From NCBI RefSeq assembly GCF_052064335.1, contig NZ_JBQHVU010000002.1, positions 124,001 through 188,000 of the forward strand: a stretch of DNA of 64,000 bases, given 5' to 3'. Shown in pieces: positions 1 through 9,200 of this stretch (the first letter of the stretch is position 1; each line of letters begins with the position of its first letter). Below the pieces are notes generated by a model, which ran no database searches, was not told the origin of the DNA, and worked only from the letters and a program-made list of their open reading frames with translations. Made by a program: the position numbers and the translations under genes. The DNA comes from Weimeria sp002480925. GTDB taxonomy: Bacteria; Bacillota; Clostridia; Lachnospirales; Lachnospiraceae.

Positions 1-345
1 GCTTCATGCACCCAGACCAATGTGGTTCTGTCGTGTGAGACCAAGAATGATATGGACAGCGCGGCAAATGTTATCCATACCTTCAGGGACTTTGATTCGA
101 TCAAGGTCACAGACGTGACAACTCCTTCTGTCACCGAGCAGGAGAGTCAGGGAGGCGGCAAGATGCTTAGCTTCGAGATCACCTGTATATTCCCTAATGA
201 CGGATCTATGGCAGGAAACGAGGCGGCAGGAATCGAGAACCAGACAGACACTACGACAGACACAGGCTCCTCATCATCGAGCAGCTCTTCATCATCAAGT
301 AGTTCACAGTCGAGCAGCTCCTCATCGGGAAGCTCTGATCAGTAA
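1..345 (+). CDS. PilN-like type IV pilus assembly protein, C-terminal end (5' truncated)
   Basis: The frame is open from base 1 to the TAA at 343-345, so the gene begins outside the window. About 75 residues of an ordinary alpha/beta segment, ending in a strand-like stretch (LSFEITCIF), are followed by a low-complexity tail of about 30 residues made almost only of Ser with a few Gln, Gly and Thr. The identification as PilN-like rests mainly on position: it lies 17 bp upstream of a PilO-like gene and prepilin genes, and PilN and PilO are normally adjacent. PilN is a bitopic inner-membrane protein that pairs with PilO to link the pilus motor to the envelope. The poly-Ser tail is not typical of PilN and may be a flexible linker. 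Another pilus-associated protein is possible. Confidence 0.55.
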   Translation, partial: ASCTQTNVVLSCETKNDMDSAANVIHTFRDFDSIKVTDVTTPSVTEQESQGGGKMLSFEITCIFPNDGSMAGNEAAGIENQTDTTTDTGSSSSSSSSSSSSSQSSSSSSGSSDQ

Positions 346-362
346 GAAAGGGGAGAAACAGG

Positions 363-1037
363 ATGGCAACACTTTCTAAAAGAGATATAAAGATACTTAT
401 AGTATTAGCAGGTATTCTGGTTCTTCTGTTATGCTACCTTCTGGTATACAGGAATTTCACCAACAAGAAAGATGAGGCAGACCAGCAGATAGCCCAGCTT
501 CAGCCTGAGCTAGACAAGCTGAGGGAATACGAGGCCAACAAGCAGGAGTATATAGACGGTATAGAGGCAGCCAAGGCCAATATCAGTGCAGTCCTCCCTA
601 CACTTCCTACAGAGGTTCTTACCGAGGATGAGCTGGTATTCGCAAAGAGGTTCGAAAAGGACCTTGGTGTGGATGTGACAGAGGCGACATTCTCTGATCC
701 GGTCACAGTAGAGCAGTTCAAGAGTGTGACAGAGGATACTATAGATGATCCGTCGAGACAGGTGGATATGACAGTCTACAAGAAGCCTATGACCTTATCG
801 GTCAAGATGGACTACGACCAGTTCAAGGATGGCATGGATTACATCTTTGACCAGGATACTCTTAAGGGCTTTGATACTATCACAGCCGACTATAATGCAG
901 AGGAGAGAAATCTGGATGTTTCTGTATCTGTCAACTCCTATTACACGACCTACAAGGATGCGCCTGAGACAGAGCATGATATACCTGAGGTTGATACAGG
1001 AGTCGCTAACCCGTTCGGCACCAGAGCATCACAGTAA
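363..1037 (+). CDS. PilO-like type IV pilus assembly protein
   Basis: 224 residues. One N-terminal membrane segment (about residues 12-28, ILIVLAGILVLLLCYLLVY) is followed by a coiled coil (about 35-70, rich in Asp, Glu, Gln, Lys) and a C-terminal alpha/beta domain. This is the PilO/GspM-type layout: short cytoplasmic start, one membrane helix, coiled coil, ferredoxin-like fold. PilO heterodimerises with PilN and transmits between motor and pilus base. The start at ATG 363 is preceded by AGAAAGGGGAG at good spacing. It lies 17 bp after the PilN-like gene and 32 bp before a prepilin gene, so it is probably co-transcribed. Sequence similarity of PilO proteins is low, so the assignment is from architecture and context. 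Confidence 0.65.
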   Translation: MATLSKRDIKILIVLAGILVLLLCYLLVYRNFTNKKDEADQQIAQLQPELDKLREYEANKQEYIDGIEAAKANISAVLPTLPTEVLTEDELVFAKRFEKDLGVDVTEATFSDPVTVEQFKSVTEDTIDDPSRQVDMTVYKKPMTLSVKMDYDQFKDGMDYIFDQDTLKGFDTITADYNAEERNLDVSVSVNSYYTTYKDAPETEHDIPEVDTGVANPFGTRASQ

Positions 1038-1069
1038 TACACGGGGGTTATGGCAAGGAGGAATGGATC

Positions 1070-2632
1070 ATGTCAAGGAGAGACAGACAAACATATAAGG
1101 CAGGAGTATCCGGCGATGCCGGATTCTCCCTGCTGGAGCTGATAGTGTCGGTGGCTATCCTTGCCATCATCATTACTCCGCTTCTGACCGCCTTTGTCGT
1201 ATCGTCAGGGTCGGTTTCCAAGTCCAAGCGTACAGCCGACCAGAATGCGGCTGCACAGACAGTATACGAGAAGATAAAGGACAAGCCCGGCGATTATTTC
1301 TTCAAATGGGCCAGAGGAGAGAACAAGAAAAATACAGATCCAAATGCTGTATCAGATGATGACAAACGGAAGGGATATGAGAAGCTCCTTTCTTATTTTG
1401 GTACAGCTCCTGATACAACTATAGAAAACTCTGTGATAAATACCGGTTGGACTGGCAGCAATAAAAAGAAAAACGACAACCACGGAGACATAGTTTATCT
1501 GGCTATACCAAATATCTATCAGAACGGTACTACTAAGTATTCGGCAACTGTCACTATCCAGGCAGGACTTGGAAATGATTCGGCGTTAACCGGAAATATT
1601 GCTGACCTTGTAAAAGGAACATCCATTTCAGATATGAATGAGAAGCTCAGGACCCAGCCTATGTCCTTTGACAATATCTTCGTCCAGCCAACTGATCCAA
1701 GTATCGATCCTGATAAGCTTGCTTTTTCGACTATTTCCAGTAAGGATACTATAATAAAGCAGAAGAGAAGAATCTATGTCCATTTCACTACAGATGTCTC
1801 GGGACCTGATGGTGATAAGGAGACATATGTGAAGCCGGTTGTGGCATACTGCTATGATATCACCTATATTCACGAGAAGCACATGATCCGCCTTTACGCA
1901 TATCCTACCTACGATAGTACGACAAGGACTATCTCCGTGACTACCAAAAAGACTGTTGACGGGGCTATAACGAGTCTTGCCACAGGAGAGGAGGCCGGCT
2001 TTCTTGACGACTCCTTTTCCAGCATCAAGTACAAATATATGAAGGATGGGAAGCAGGTCACTGCCCCGATCAATTTCTTTGTATGCTATCAGCCTTTCTA
2101 TCAGTCAACGGAGAAGACCTACAAGGAGGATGTGATAATAGACAATCTTGACGGGGTCAAGGGTGACGTCTATATAGTAAAGCAGAATGGTAATGAAACA
2201 AGTACATACGGAGGCAGGGTAAGGCTTCTTGAGAATCATGATGGTACCACTGAGCCTGACCTTCTCGTGCATACCAATATGGGACTTAAGGATGATCTTG
2301 AGACGGCTCTTCCAGGCAGATATGACTTCAGAAAGTTCTATGATATAGATGAGAGTAAGCTTCAGAGCTTTTTTTCAAGGCTAAGCGGGACATCATCATC
2401 AACGGATCCGGTGGTAGACGTCTGGTATGTGGACGGGTCGGATGATGACAGCTTCAAGCATCTGATCAGCCAGAAGGCTGAGGAGCATCTCTACAGTGTC
2501 ACTATCCGTATCTATGACAGCCTGCAGCTTGCTGCAGCTGGAGGCTCATATGGCTTTAGCAATGGTTATTATACTGCGTCAGGTTCAAATATAGAGCCCA
2601 GATATACACTTACTGGTATAAAGCGCGGATAA
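1070..2632 (+). CDS. Prepilin-like protein with type IV N-terminal methylation motif (large minor pilin)
   Basis: 520 residues. Residues 17-40 hold a class III prepilin signal: a short basic leader (RRDRQTYK), then G-FSLLELIVSVAILAII with cleavage expected after the Gly before Phe and the conserved Glu at mature position 5. The exported part is about 480 residues, much larger than a major pilin, and contains no family I can name. By order in the operon it could fill the role of PilV/GspI-like minor pilins. The protein would be cleaved and N-methylated by a PilD-type peptidase (not in the window) and built into the pilus tip or initiation complex. The start ATG 1070 follows AAGGAGGA. 15 bp separate it from the next gene. 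Confidence 0.8.
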   Translation: MSRRDRQTYKAGVSGDAGFSLLELIVSVAILAIIITPLLTAFVVSSGSVSKSKRTADQNAAAQTVYEKIKDKPGDYFFKWARGENKKNTDPNAVSDDDKRKGYEKLLSYFGTAPDTTIENSVINTGWTGSNKKKNDNHGDIVYLAIPNIYQNGTTKYSATVTIQAGLGNDSALTGNIADLVKGTSISDMNEKLRTQPMSFDNIFVQPTDPSIDPDKLAFSTISSKDTIIKQKRRIYVHFTTDVSGPDGDKETYVKPVVAYCYDITYIHEKHMIRLYAYPTYDSTTRTISVTTKKTVDGAITSLATGEEAGFLDDSFSSIKYKYMKDGKQVTAPINFFVCYQPFYQSTEKTYKEDVIIDNLDGVKGDVYIVKQNGNETSTYGGRVRLLENHDGTTEPDLLVHTNMGLKDDLETALPGRYDFRKFYDIDESKLQSFFSRLSGTSSSTDPVVDVWYVDGSDDDSFKHLISQKAEEHLYSVTIRIYDSLQLAAAGGSYGFSNGYYTASGSNIEPRYTLTGIKRG

Positions 2633-2647
2633 GCAGGTGGTTATTAT

Positions 2648-4960
2648 ATGAACGAGATGAAACGGGAAAAGGGAAAGAAGAGAATACTAAGGATACTTAA
2701 GGGTAATAACGGCGGGAACTCTCTGGTTCTTGTCGTTGTTGTGATGTTTGTGGTCATGCTGCTGGGGCTTGCCATACTTTATTCCAGCTATACATCAGTG
2801 ATATTAAGATACAGCCAGAGGAAGAGCGAGAAGACCTTCAGCTCGGCAGAGACAGGTATGGAGCTTATACGTGAGGGTCTCTCAGAGGTAAACTCCGATG
2901 CCATAGCAGCCGGATACAAGGGCCTTCTGCAGAATTTCAGCAAGGATCAGGATACCAATAAGGCGACCTTTGCAAACGCTTATCTTGCTGATATAGTGAC
3001 ATCGGCAAAGGGCGATAGCGGAAAGATCCTTTTTCCGGAAGCGGCTACAGGGCTTAAAGGGGCAGTTAATCCAACAAAATACAGCGTAGCTGCTCTTGAT
3101 GATTTCCTAAATGGCAGGATAAGCAGAGGATCGGAATACAAGCTTTCTGCAATGGTAGATGGTGCAGAAAATAGTGATACTGGAAGCGTCTTTGTGACCA
3201 AAAACAACGACATAATTCTTCGTGGAGTCCGTCTGGTCTATAAGAGGAATGGATACGAGGAGCAGATAACTACAGATTTCAGGCTGACAGTTCCGGCAGC
3301 ATCTATAAGCTCTAGGTATGTAGGTTTTAATGATGCACTAAAGAATTATAACTTTATTGCTGATCAGGGGCTTCGTCTCTACAGATACGGAGAGACCGGT
3401 CGTAATCCGGCCAACAGTACCTTTGAAGGCAGTGGATATGCAGGGAAGGTAGTATTTGGAGCAGGAAATCTGACAGTAAATAAGAATCAGACACTTATAG
3501 TCGGTCGCACCAGGATTGGCAAAATGAATCCTGACGATACATTTGTCGCTGAAAAATATGGCTTATCTGATAAGAGGACCTCGGGAGATATCTCATTTGC
3601 CACCTCTAATGATCCGGCAGGTCATATAGTTTTAAATGAGGGTTCCAGCCTCTGGGTAAACAATATAAATTTGAATAAGGGCTCGAAACTTGAATCAAAT
3701 GATGGGTCTCATATCTATATAAGAGACGACCTTGATTTCGGGACAGGTGGAACTGCGACATTAAAGGGAAACTATTACGGCTTCGGAAATGGTCTTGACT
3801 TTGATGGGAAAAAGAGTGATAGCCCTATGGATTCAAGCTCCATAATCTTCAATAAGAAGGGTACCCTTGATATCAGCAATATTTCAAGTCTTACCATTGC
3901 CGGAAAGAGCTTTGTGACTGAGTCATCGACAGCTACTGACAAGAGTTCGGGGATGGGCTCATCTATAACGACAAGGTCCGAGCAGCTTGCCTATCTTGTC
4001 CCTGACAGCTTCTTTGCTACAAAGGATGGAAGTACTGATCAGTTTACAAATCCGAGGATCATAAGTACTGCTGATGATGAGGCAAATGATGTGAGTCGGG
4101 ACAAGGCGCTTGAATCGATCGATTGGGCAAAGTTTACTAAAAAGACAGATAAGCTTTCAGAGCCTCTGTCATATTATGGTATCACTGGTAGAGATGGTAT
4201 AAAGGTTCTTACCTACAATACCCCTGGCAATGACAGTCAGTGCGTTAGATACTATTTCCTGAACTTTACGGATACAACAGAGAGGACAGCCCAGCAGAAC
4301 GCCAACGCTTATTTCAAGGATTACTTTGAAAATAATAAGGAGGAGGTAAGCTCCTATATCTCGGGCTATGCTGATCTGATAGGCTTTGATACAAAAGGGG
4401 CCTCTGTCCGTTCGGCCGGGACCACCATTGAGGGTAAGGAAGGGAAATATAATGTGATCGGTGGAGGCACAAGCTCAGATGATGAGGCAAAGACATATAA
4501 TGAGAATTACAGGAAGCTTTCAGATACGCTGAACCTGAATTCAGACGGGAATTCGACACCATTCCATACCTTTATAGATGTACAGAAGCTTCACGAGCTG
4601 TGTAAGAATCAAAAAGATGAACCTGTGACAGTAAAGCTGAATAATCATGTATATGATACAACTGGGCAGCATGATGTTGTTGTAGGCGCTTATTGTGGAG
4701 ATCTGGATTACCACGGTTACAGCAATGGCTACTATGTACTTGTAGTAGACGGAAATGTAAAGATCAGTGGTAACTTTGAGGGAATTGTACTTTGCTCCGG
4801 AACACTTGATATTTCTGTAACTCAACAAATGAAGATACAGAATCTTGGTGTTAAGGCCCTTAAGGAAACAGATCTCTGGAGAGGAGCCCATGGCAGCACA
4901 TCTTCATCTGAGACAAATAAATGGGAGGACGTGACCTATGAGAACTGGAAAAAGGACTGA
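2648..4960 (+). CDS. PilX-like pilus-associated membrane-anchored protein
   Basis: 770 residues. A basic cytoplasmic start (KREKGKKRILRILK) precedes one long hydrophobic segment at about 25-49 (SLVLVVVVMFVVMLLGLAILY), then a pilin-like amphipathic helix (YSQRKSEKTFSSAETGMELIREGL) and a long exported region. The helix with SSAETG resembles PilX/GspK-type proteins, which share the N-terminal helix but often lack a full prepilin motif; here no Glu is present at position 5. The exported part contains beta-helix-like runs (repeated short strands such as GDISFAT, GHIVLNEGSSLWVNNINL and GSHIYIRDDL), which suggests a surface or tip role. It overlaps the next prepilin gene by 23 bp, so translational coupling is likely. 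Confidence 0.7.
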   Translation: MNEMKREKGKKRILRILKGNNGGNSLVLVVVVMFVVMLLGLAILYSSYTSVILRYSQRKSEKTFSSAETGMELIREGLSEVNSDAIAAGYKGLLQNFSKDQDTNKATFANAYLADIVTSAKGDSGKILFPEAATGLKGAVNPTKYSVAALDDFLNGRISRGSEYKLSAMVDGAENSDTGSVFVTKNNDIILRGVRLVYKRNGYEEQITTDFRLTVPAASISSRYVGFNDALKNYNFIADQGLRLYRYGETGRNPANSTFEGSGYAGKVVFGAGNLTVNKNQTLIVGRTRIGKMNPDDTFVAEKYGLSDKRTSGDISFATSNDPAGHIVLNEGSSLWVNNINLNKGSKLESNDGSHIYIRDDLDFGTGGTATLKGNYYGFGNGLDFDGKKSDSPMDSSSIIFNKKGTLDISNISSLTIAGKSFVTESSTATDKSSGMGSSITTRSEQLAYLVPDSFFATKDGSTDQFTNPRIISTADDEANDVSRDKALESIDWAKFTKKTDKLSEPLSYYGITGRDGIKVLTYNTPGNDSQCVRYYFLNFTDTTERTAQQNANAYFKDYFENNKEEVSSYISGYADLIGFDTKGASVRSAGTTIEGKEGKYNVIGGGTSSDDEAKTYNENYRKLSDTLNLNSDGNSTPFHTFIDVQKLHELCKNQKDEPVTVKLNNHVYDTTGQHDVVVGAYCGDLDYHGYSNGYYVLVVDGNVKISGNFEGIVLCSGTLDISVTQQMKIQNLGVKALKETDLWRGAHGSTSSSETNKWEDVTYENWKKD

Positions 4961-5462
4961 CAGCGGCTTTACACTGATAGAGATAGTGATCGTCGTTGCG
5001 ATAATCGCAGTCCTTACTGGAGTGATAATCGCTTCGATAAATCCGGTTCAGGCAACAGCCGCCAAGAAGGCCGCCGCAAATACCAGGGATGCTCTTCTGA
5101 CCGGCAAGCAGTATGCTCTTACCCGTGGAAACACCGGGACCTATATGGTAATAAGCAGAGGAGATGATCTGATTGCTGATTTCTATGTAAATGGCAGTAA
5201 GCTTGACACGGAGACCGTATCGACGAGAAAGTTAAATGTGAAGTTCAATAACGGTTCTACTGATCTCTTAGGTGATAGTCTCTACATCGCCTTTGACAAG
5301 GGAAGCGGAGCTCCCAAGCTCTTCTATACAGGAAGCTCCTATGATTCGAGTAAGACGCTTACTGATTCAAAAACCCGGACCATCACTATTACGGGCGGTG
5401 GAGTGACCTATGATCTTACTATTTCAGGCCTTACCGGAAGAGTCGATATGGTAAGGAAGTAA
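4938..5462 (+). CDS. Prepilin, GspH/FimT-like
   Basis: 174 residues. Class III signal: leader MRTGKRTDSG, cleavage before FTLIEIVIVVAIIAVL, with Glu5 present. The mature part is short and beta-rich, with pairs of strands typical of GspH/FimT pseudopilins (for example KTRTITITGGGVTYDLTISG near the end). It starts inside the end of the preceding gene and ends 12 bp before the next prepilin gene. Probable role: minor pilin that helps initiate pilus assembly. Which pilin of this cluster is the major subunit cannot be told; a small, abundant major pilin may lie upstream of the window. Confidence 0.8.
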   Translation: MRTGKRTDSGFTLIEIVIVVAIIAVLTGVIIASINPVQATAAKKAAANTRDALLTGKQYALTRGNTGTYMVISRGDDLIADFYVNGSKLDTETVSTRKLNVKFNNGSTDLLGDSLYIAFDKGSGAPKLFYTGSSYDSSKTLTDSKTRTITITGGGVTYDLTISGLTGRVDMVRK

Positions 5463-5474
5463 ACGGAGGCGACT

Positions 5475-6212
5475 ATGGCAGCTAATAAAAGAAGATCATT
5501 AAAGGACAACGGAGGCTTCACTCTGCTGGAGCTTGTGGTTTCAATGGCTATAATGACCATTATCATCCTGATCTGCGGTCAGTTCATGATCACCTCGGCC
5601 AACACCTACTCCAATCTGCAGAGAAGCGTAAGCCTCTCACAGGCATCCAAGCAGGTAAGCGAGCAGATGTCAGAGAATTCCATAGACAGCTCGGCTGCGG
5701 TAGTAGGCGGAACGGATAGCGGAGCTGGGGTGAGCTTTGACGGAAGCTCTCCTGTATACTTTGTCGAGTACACAGGAAAGTATCAGACTGCTTCATCACA
5801 GCTACATAATACCACGGGGACCTATGATCCAAAGGGCAATCTCTATATCATACATGCCTATAAGTATGACAACACTACAAAGACTCTATACTACGGGCAG
5901 ACAAGCCCAATGACGCTTGGCGCGGCAGCGACTGCTTCTTTAGATACATCTATAAGCTATGAGAAGCTCTGCGAGAATTTCGATGATAATGGATTTACTG
6001 CCAGTCTTGAGATATCAATGGAGCCATCAGCAGTGCAGAAGGACAGCCCGATAAACTATGCAGACAGGTTTTCCATGACACTGTCTCTTAAGAAGAGGGA
6101 TAAGAAGTTTAAGAACGTGACAGACACTACATTCCGTGGACGTACTGTCTGGGCGAAAGATTTTAGTACACTTGCAAAGGACCCATATTTGGAGGAAGTC
6201 AATGAAAGGTAA
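5475..6212 (+). CDS. Prepilin, PilW/GspJ-like
   Basis: 245 residues. Class III signal: basic leader (ANKRRSLKDNGG) then FTLLELVVSMAIMTIIILI with Glu5, followed by the usual amphipathic continuation (TSANTYSNLQRSVSLSQASKQVSEQM). The size and order after a GspH/FimT-like pilin suit a PilW/GspJ-like minor pilin. ATG 5475 is preceded by CGGAGGCGA. Its last 11 bp overlap the start of the giant secreted protein gene at 6202, so expression is probably coupled. Confidence 0.8.
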   Translation: MAANKRRSLKDNGGFTLLELVVSMAIMTIIILICGQFMITSANTYSNLQRSVSLSQASKQVSEQMSENSIDSSAAVVGGTDSGAGVSFDGSSPVYFVEYTGKYQTASSQLHNTTGTYDPKGNLYIIHAYKYDNTTKTLYYGQTSPMTLGAAATASLDTSISYEKLCENFDDNGFTASLEISMEPSAVQKDSPINYADRFSMTLSLKKRDKKFKNVTDTTFRGRTVWAKDFSTLAKDPYLEEVNER

Positions 6213-9200
6213 GTCAGTAAAGCAGATAATCGTAAAGCGTGTGCTGCCGGCGGTACTTGCAGCCTCCATGATAGCAACAGCAGCAGAGTGGAGAAACCTT
6301 AGAATGATGAGGGCAAAGGCAGCGACCTCCCTCCCTGGTATAGAAAATATCATAAGCTCTCTCATCGGACCATCAGGAAGCTACAATATCCTTGAGGTGG
6401 CGCCAGGAAAGGGTGAGTTCGGATACTATGTGGCTGGCCAGGAGCCTGTTAAGTTTGAGGATACTCTAAAAGAAAAGACCAGTATCGATGATAGAAAAAA
6501 ATGGGCTAATGACTATCTGAATGGCCTTGAGGACAAGGGTATACTCTCGTCCACCGACGATACTCCTCTTACCTCATCGACAAAGGATTCAAAGGAAGCC
6601 TATACTGAGTATTATCCATGGCAGGACCTTCCTACAGATGATTATTCTACGCTTTCTCTGGGCCATGACGAGTCAATGAAAGCAAACGGCACTCCCAAGG
6701 AGACTGAGGGAGGGGCCTTTTCTGTAGATTCATCCTCATTTCAGTTCAATAAGAGCGGGGGAGACTATGTTCAGAACATAAGCTTCTCCAATCCTTTAGA
6801 TTCTCTTAGCTCGCAGTTCGCGAATGATTCTGATTTTGACTCAAGAAAGACCAGCTATGTCTTTTATAAGCCTGTTTTTGATTCTGTCAGCAAAAAGGAT
6901 GTAAATAAGATAGACAGTACAAATGATAGCTCCTATTTCCATTTCTCGGCTGAAAAAAATCTGCCTCTCTACAGTCTCTCTGATGATGGAAAGCAGGTCT
7001 TTGATCAGGCTGCCTCTGAGGACAGGGAGTTCAAGGCCGGCAATCAGTATTTTGCAATAAAGACTATTACAGAAGTAAAGACAGGATCCGATATGGATGG
7101 ATCTCTAACTGATCTTGAAAAGGCTGGCTGGTATGCTGCCCAGATAGATACTGTAAAGGGCTTTACCAAGGCAGGTTCTGGACAGAGAGGTTATTTTGAT
7201 CTGGATCTTTCATCATTTAAGTATGTGGGAAAAGGAAACGGAAACTATGACCTTACCAATGCATCTGCTGATGATAATGGTAAATACCAGATAATCTATG
7301 ATCAGATCAGATACAAGGGAGGATATACAAACAACAACTGGTTCGCAAAGAAGATCCTCGACTGCTCAGAAACTTCTGATATAGATGCTATAAGCAGCAG
7401 GATAAATGTGACAGTCGTATCTCCTTCATCGGTACCGGCTGATCTCAGCTCATATGGTCTTGTGGTCATATCCTCTGAAGGCAAGGATATCGGCCTTACT
7501 TCTGATGCAAAGACAACCCTTGCTGCATATGCAAAGGGCAAGGGAGCTCTTCTGATAGACGGCAGGGCTATTTCTGATAATAATTTCCTTACTTCAGCCG
7601 GAGTTTTATCAGATAAGATAAGCGGAAGCTATCCAAACGGATATGTCGACAAGAGCATATATCTGGTAAGGACAGGCAAGGACGAAAGAAAGGGGCTTGT
7701 CACATCTGATCTTACCAAAAAGTATGAAGATAGCGACTATAAGAGCTCAGGATCGGCCTTCAATGAGGTCTATCAGAATATAGAGGAGGAAAACTTCCTT
7801 CGTAAGCAGAAGAACAGGAATACCTCTGACCTTTTATCTGAGGATGTATCCATGGCCTCATGCATCCAATATATTATTAGCAATAATGTATCTACAGTCA
7901 GGAATAAGAAGACAAAGGTCAGGATCCTTGACATAGAGCCGGAGGAGACATCTGAGATAACTAAGGATGGAAAGCTTAAGGAGGAACTGAGAAAGAACTG
8001 GTTTGGAGACTCCTTCAAGTCAGATGCCATTACGGTTACAACCATGTCCACAAGGAAGCTTGTCGGAAAGACAGAGGACATATCCGAGAACTATGATCTG
8101 GTATATGTAGGAAAAGGCACTGTTCGTGAACCTAAATATTCTGATACGGCAATGAAAGGCCTTTATTACTATAATATAGGTGACTATTCATATATAGACC
8201 AGAATAACCGTCTGAATATGGATGGTAATCATGGAGATGCTTCAGCGACTATCGGTATGAACGTGACCGACTATGATAATTGGACCGGAAGTGCCCAGTA
8301 CCGCAGATCGGGAAATGATATCACGCCAAGAAAGCTCAAGGAGCTTCAGGCCTTTGTAAGGGCCGGACATCCTGTGATCATATCAGATGATCTGATGCAG
8401 GATAAGAGTCAGATATCTGTTGGCTTTTCTGATATCAGTCTCGACACATCGACTGGCCAGGCCTTACTAAAAGTCACTCCTATTGTAAAAAATTTCGGAA
8501 AGGAAGAGGTGAAGTACAGTTATCAGTGGTATCGTTGCCGGGCAAATAATGGAGGTAATTTTGCCCCGGGTAAGTTTGAGAATATTCCTTCTGCAAATGG
8601 AGACAGCTATGTACTTAAGGGTGATGAGGTAAATAAATATAGCAGCTATGCCTATTACTGCCAGATTACAGGAGTAACCGTGGCTGGTAAGACCTATACG
8701 CCAGATAAGACTGTAGTAAGCCGGATCATTGTTACGAAGATCACTGATTCATCCTGTACGGCAACTGATACGAAAAGCGGGTCCTACTATATAAAGGATG
8801 ATGGCTCTAAGGATTATACTGAGCAGACATTCATCTATCAGTCATGGGATAATAAGATAGCACCACCACCTTATGTCAATAGTTATATCAACTGGAATAA
8901 TCAGGAAAATTATGACTACTACTGGCAGGATGTAAATGATCCGTCAACAGTGGTGCAGGGCGCGACAGCTGATATCAGCAGCTGGAAGAATGGCTCAGTT
9001 ATCCAGGCCTTTGCAAAGGATAAGAAAAGTAATAAGATAAGGTTTGCTTCCAATAAATGGAAGGTGACATCGTCTGTTACTGCAAGCACTACTATTTCGG
9101 ATAAGTATCCTTCAAAGGGAAGTAAGTTTGCTTATACGTTGAATCTGGGACAGACCAAAGCTGCCTCGATAAGTACCAGACGTGTTGATTATTTTTCGAA

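Noticed and set aside
6136..6201. Longer N-terminus for the giant secreted protein
   Set aside because: It would overlap the PilW-like gene by 77 bp, has no SD, and would bury the signal sequence. ATG 6202 has GGAGGA at proper distance.
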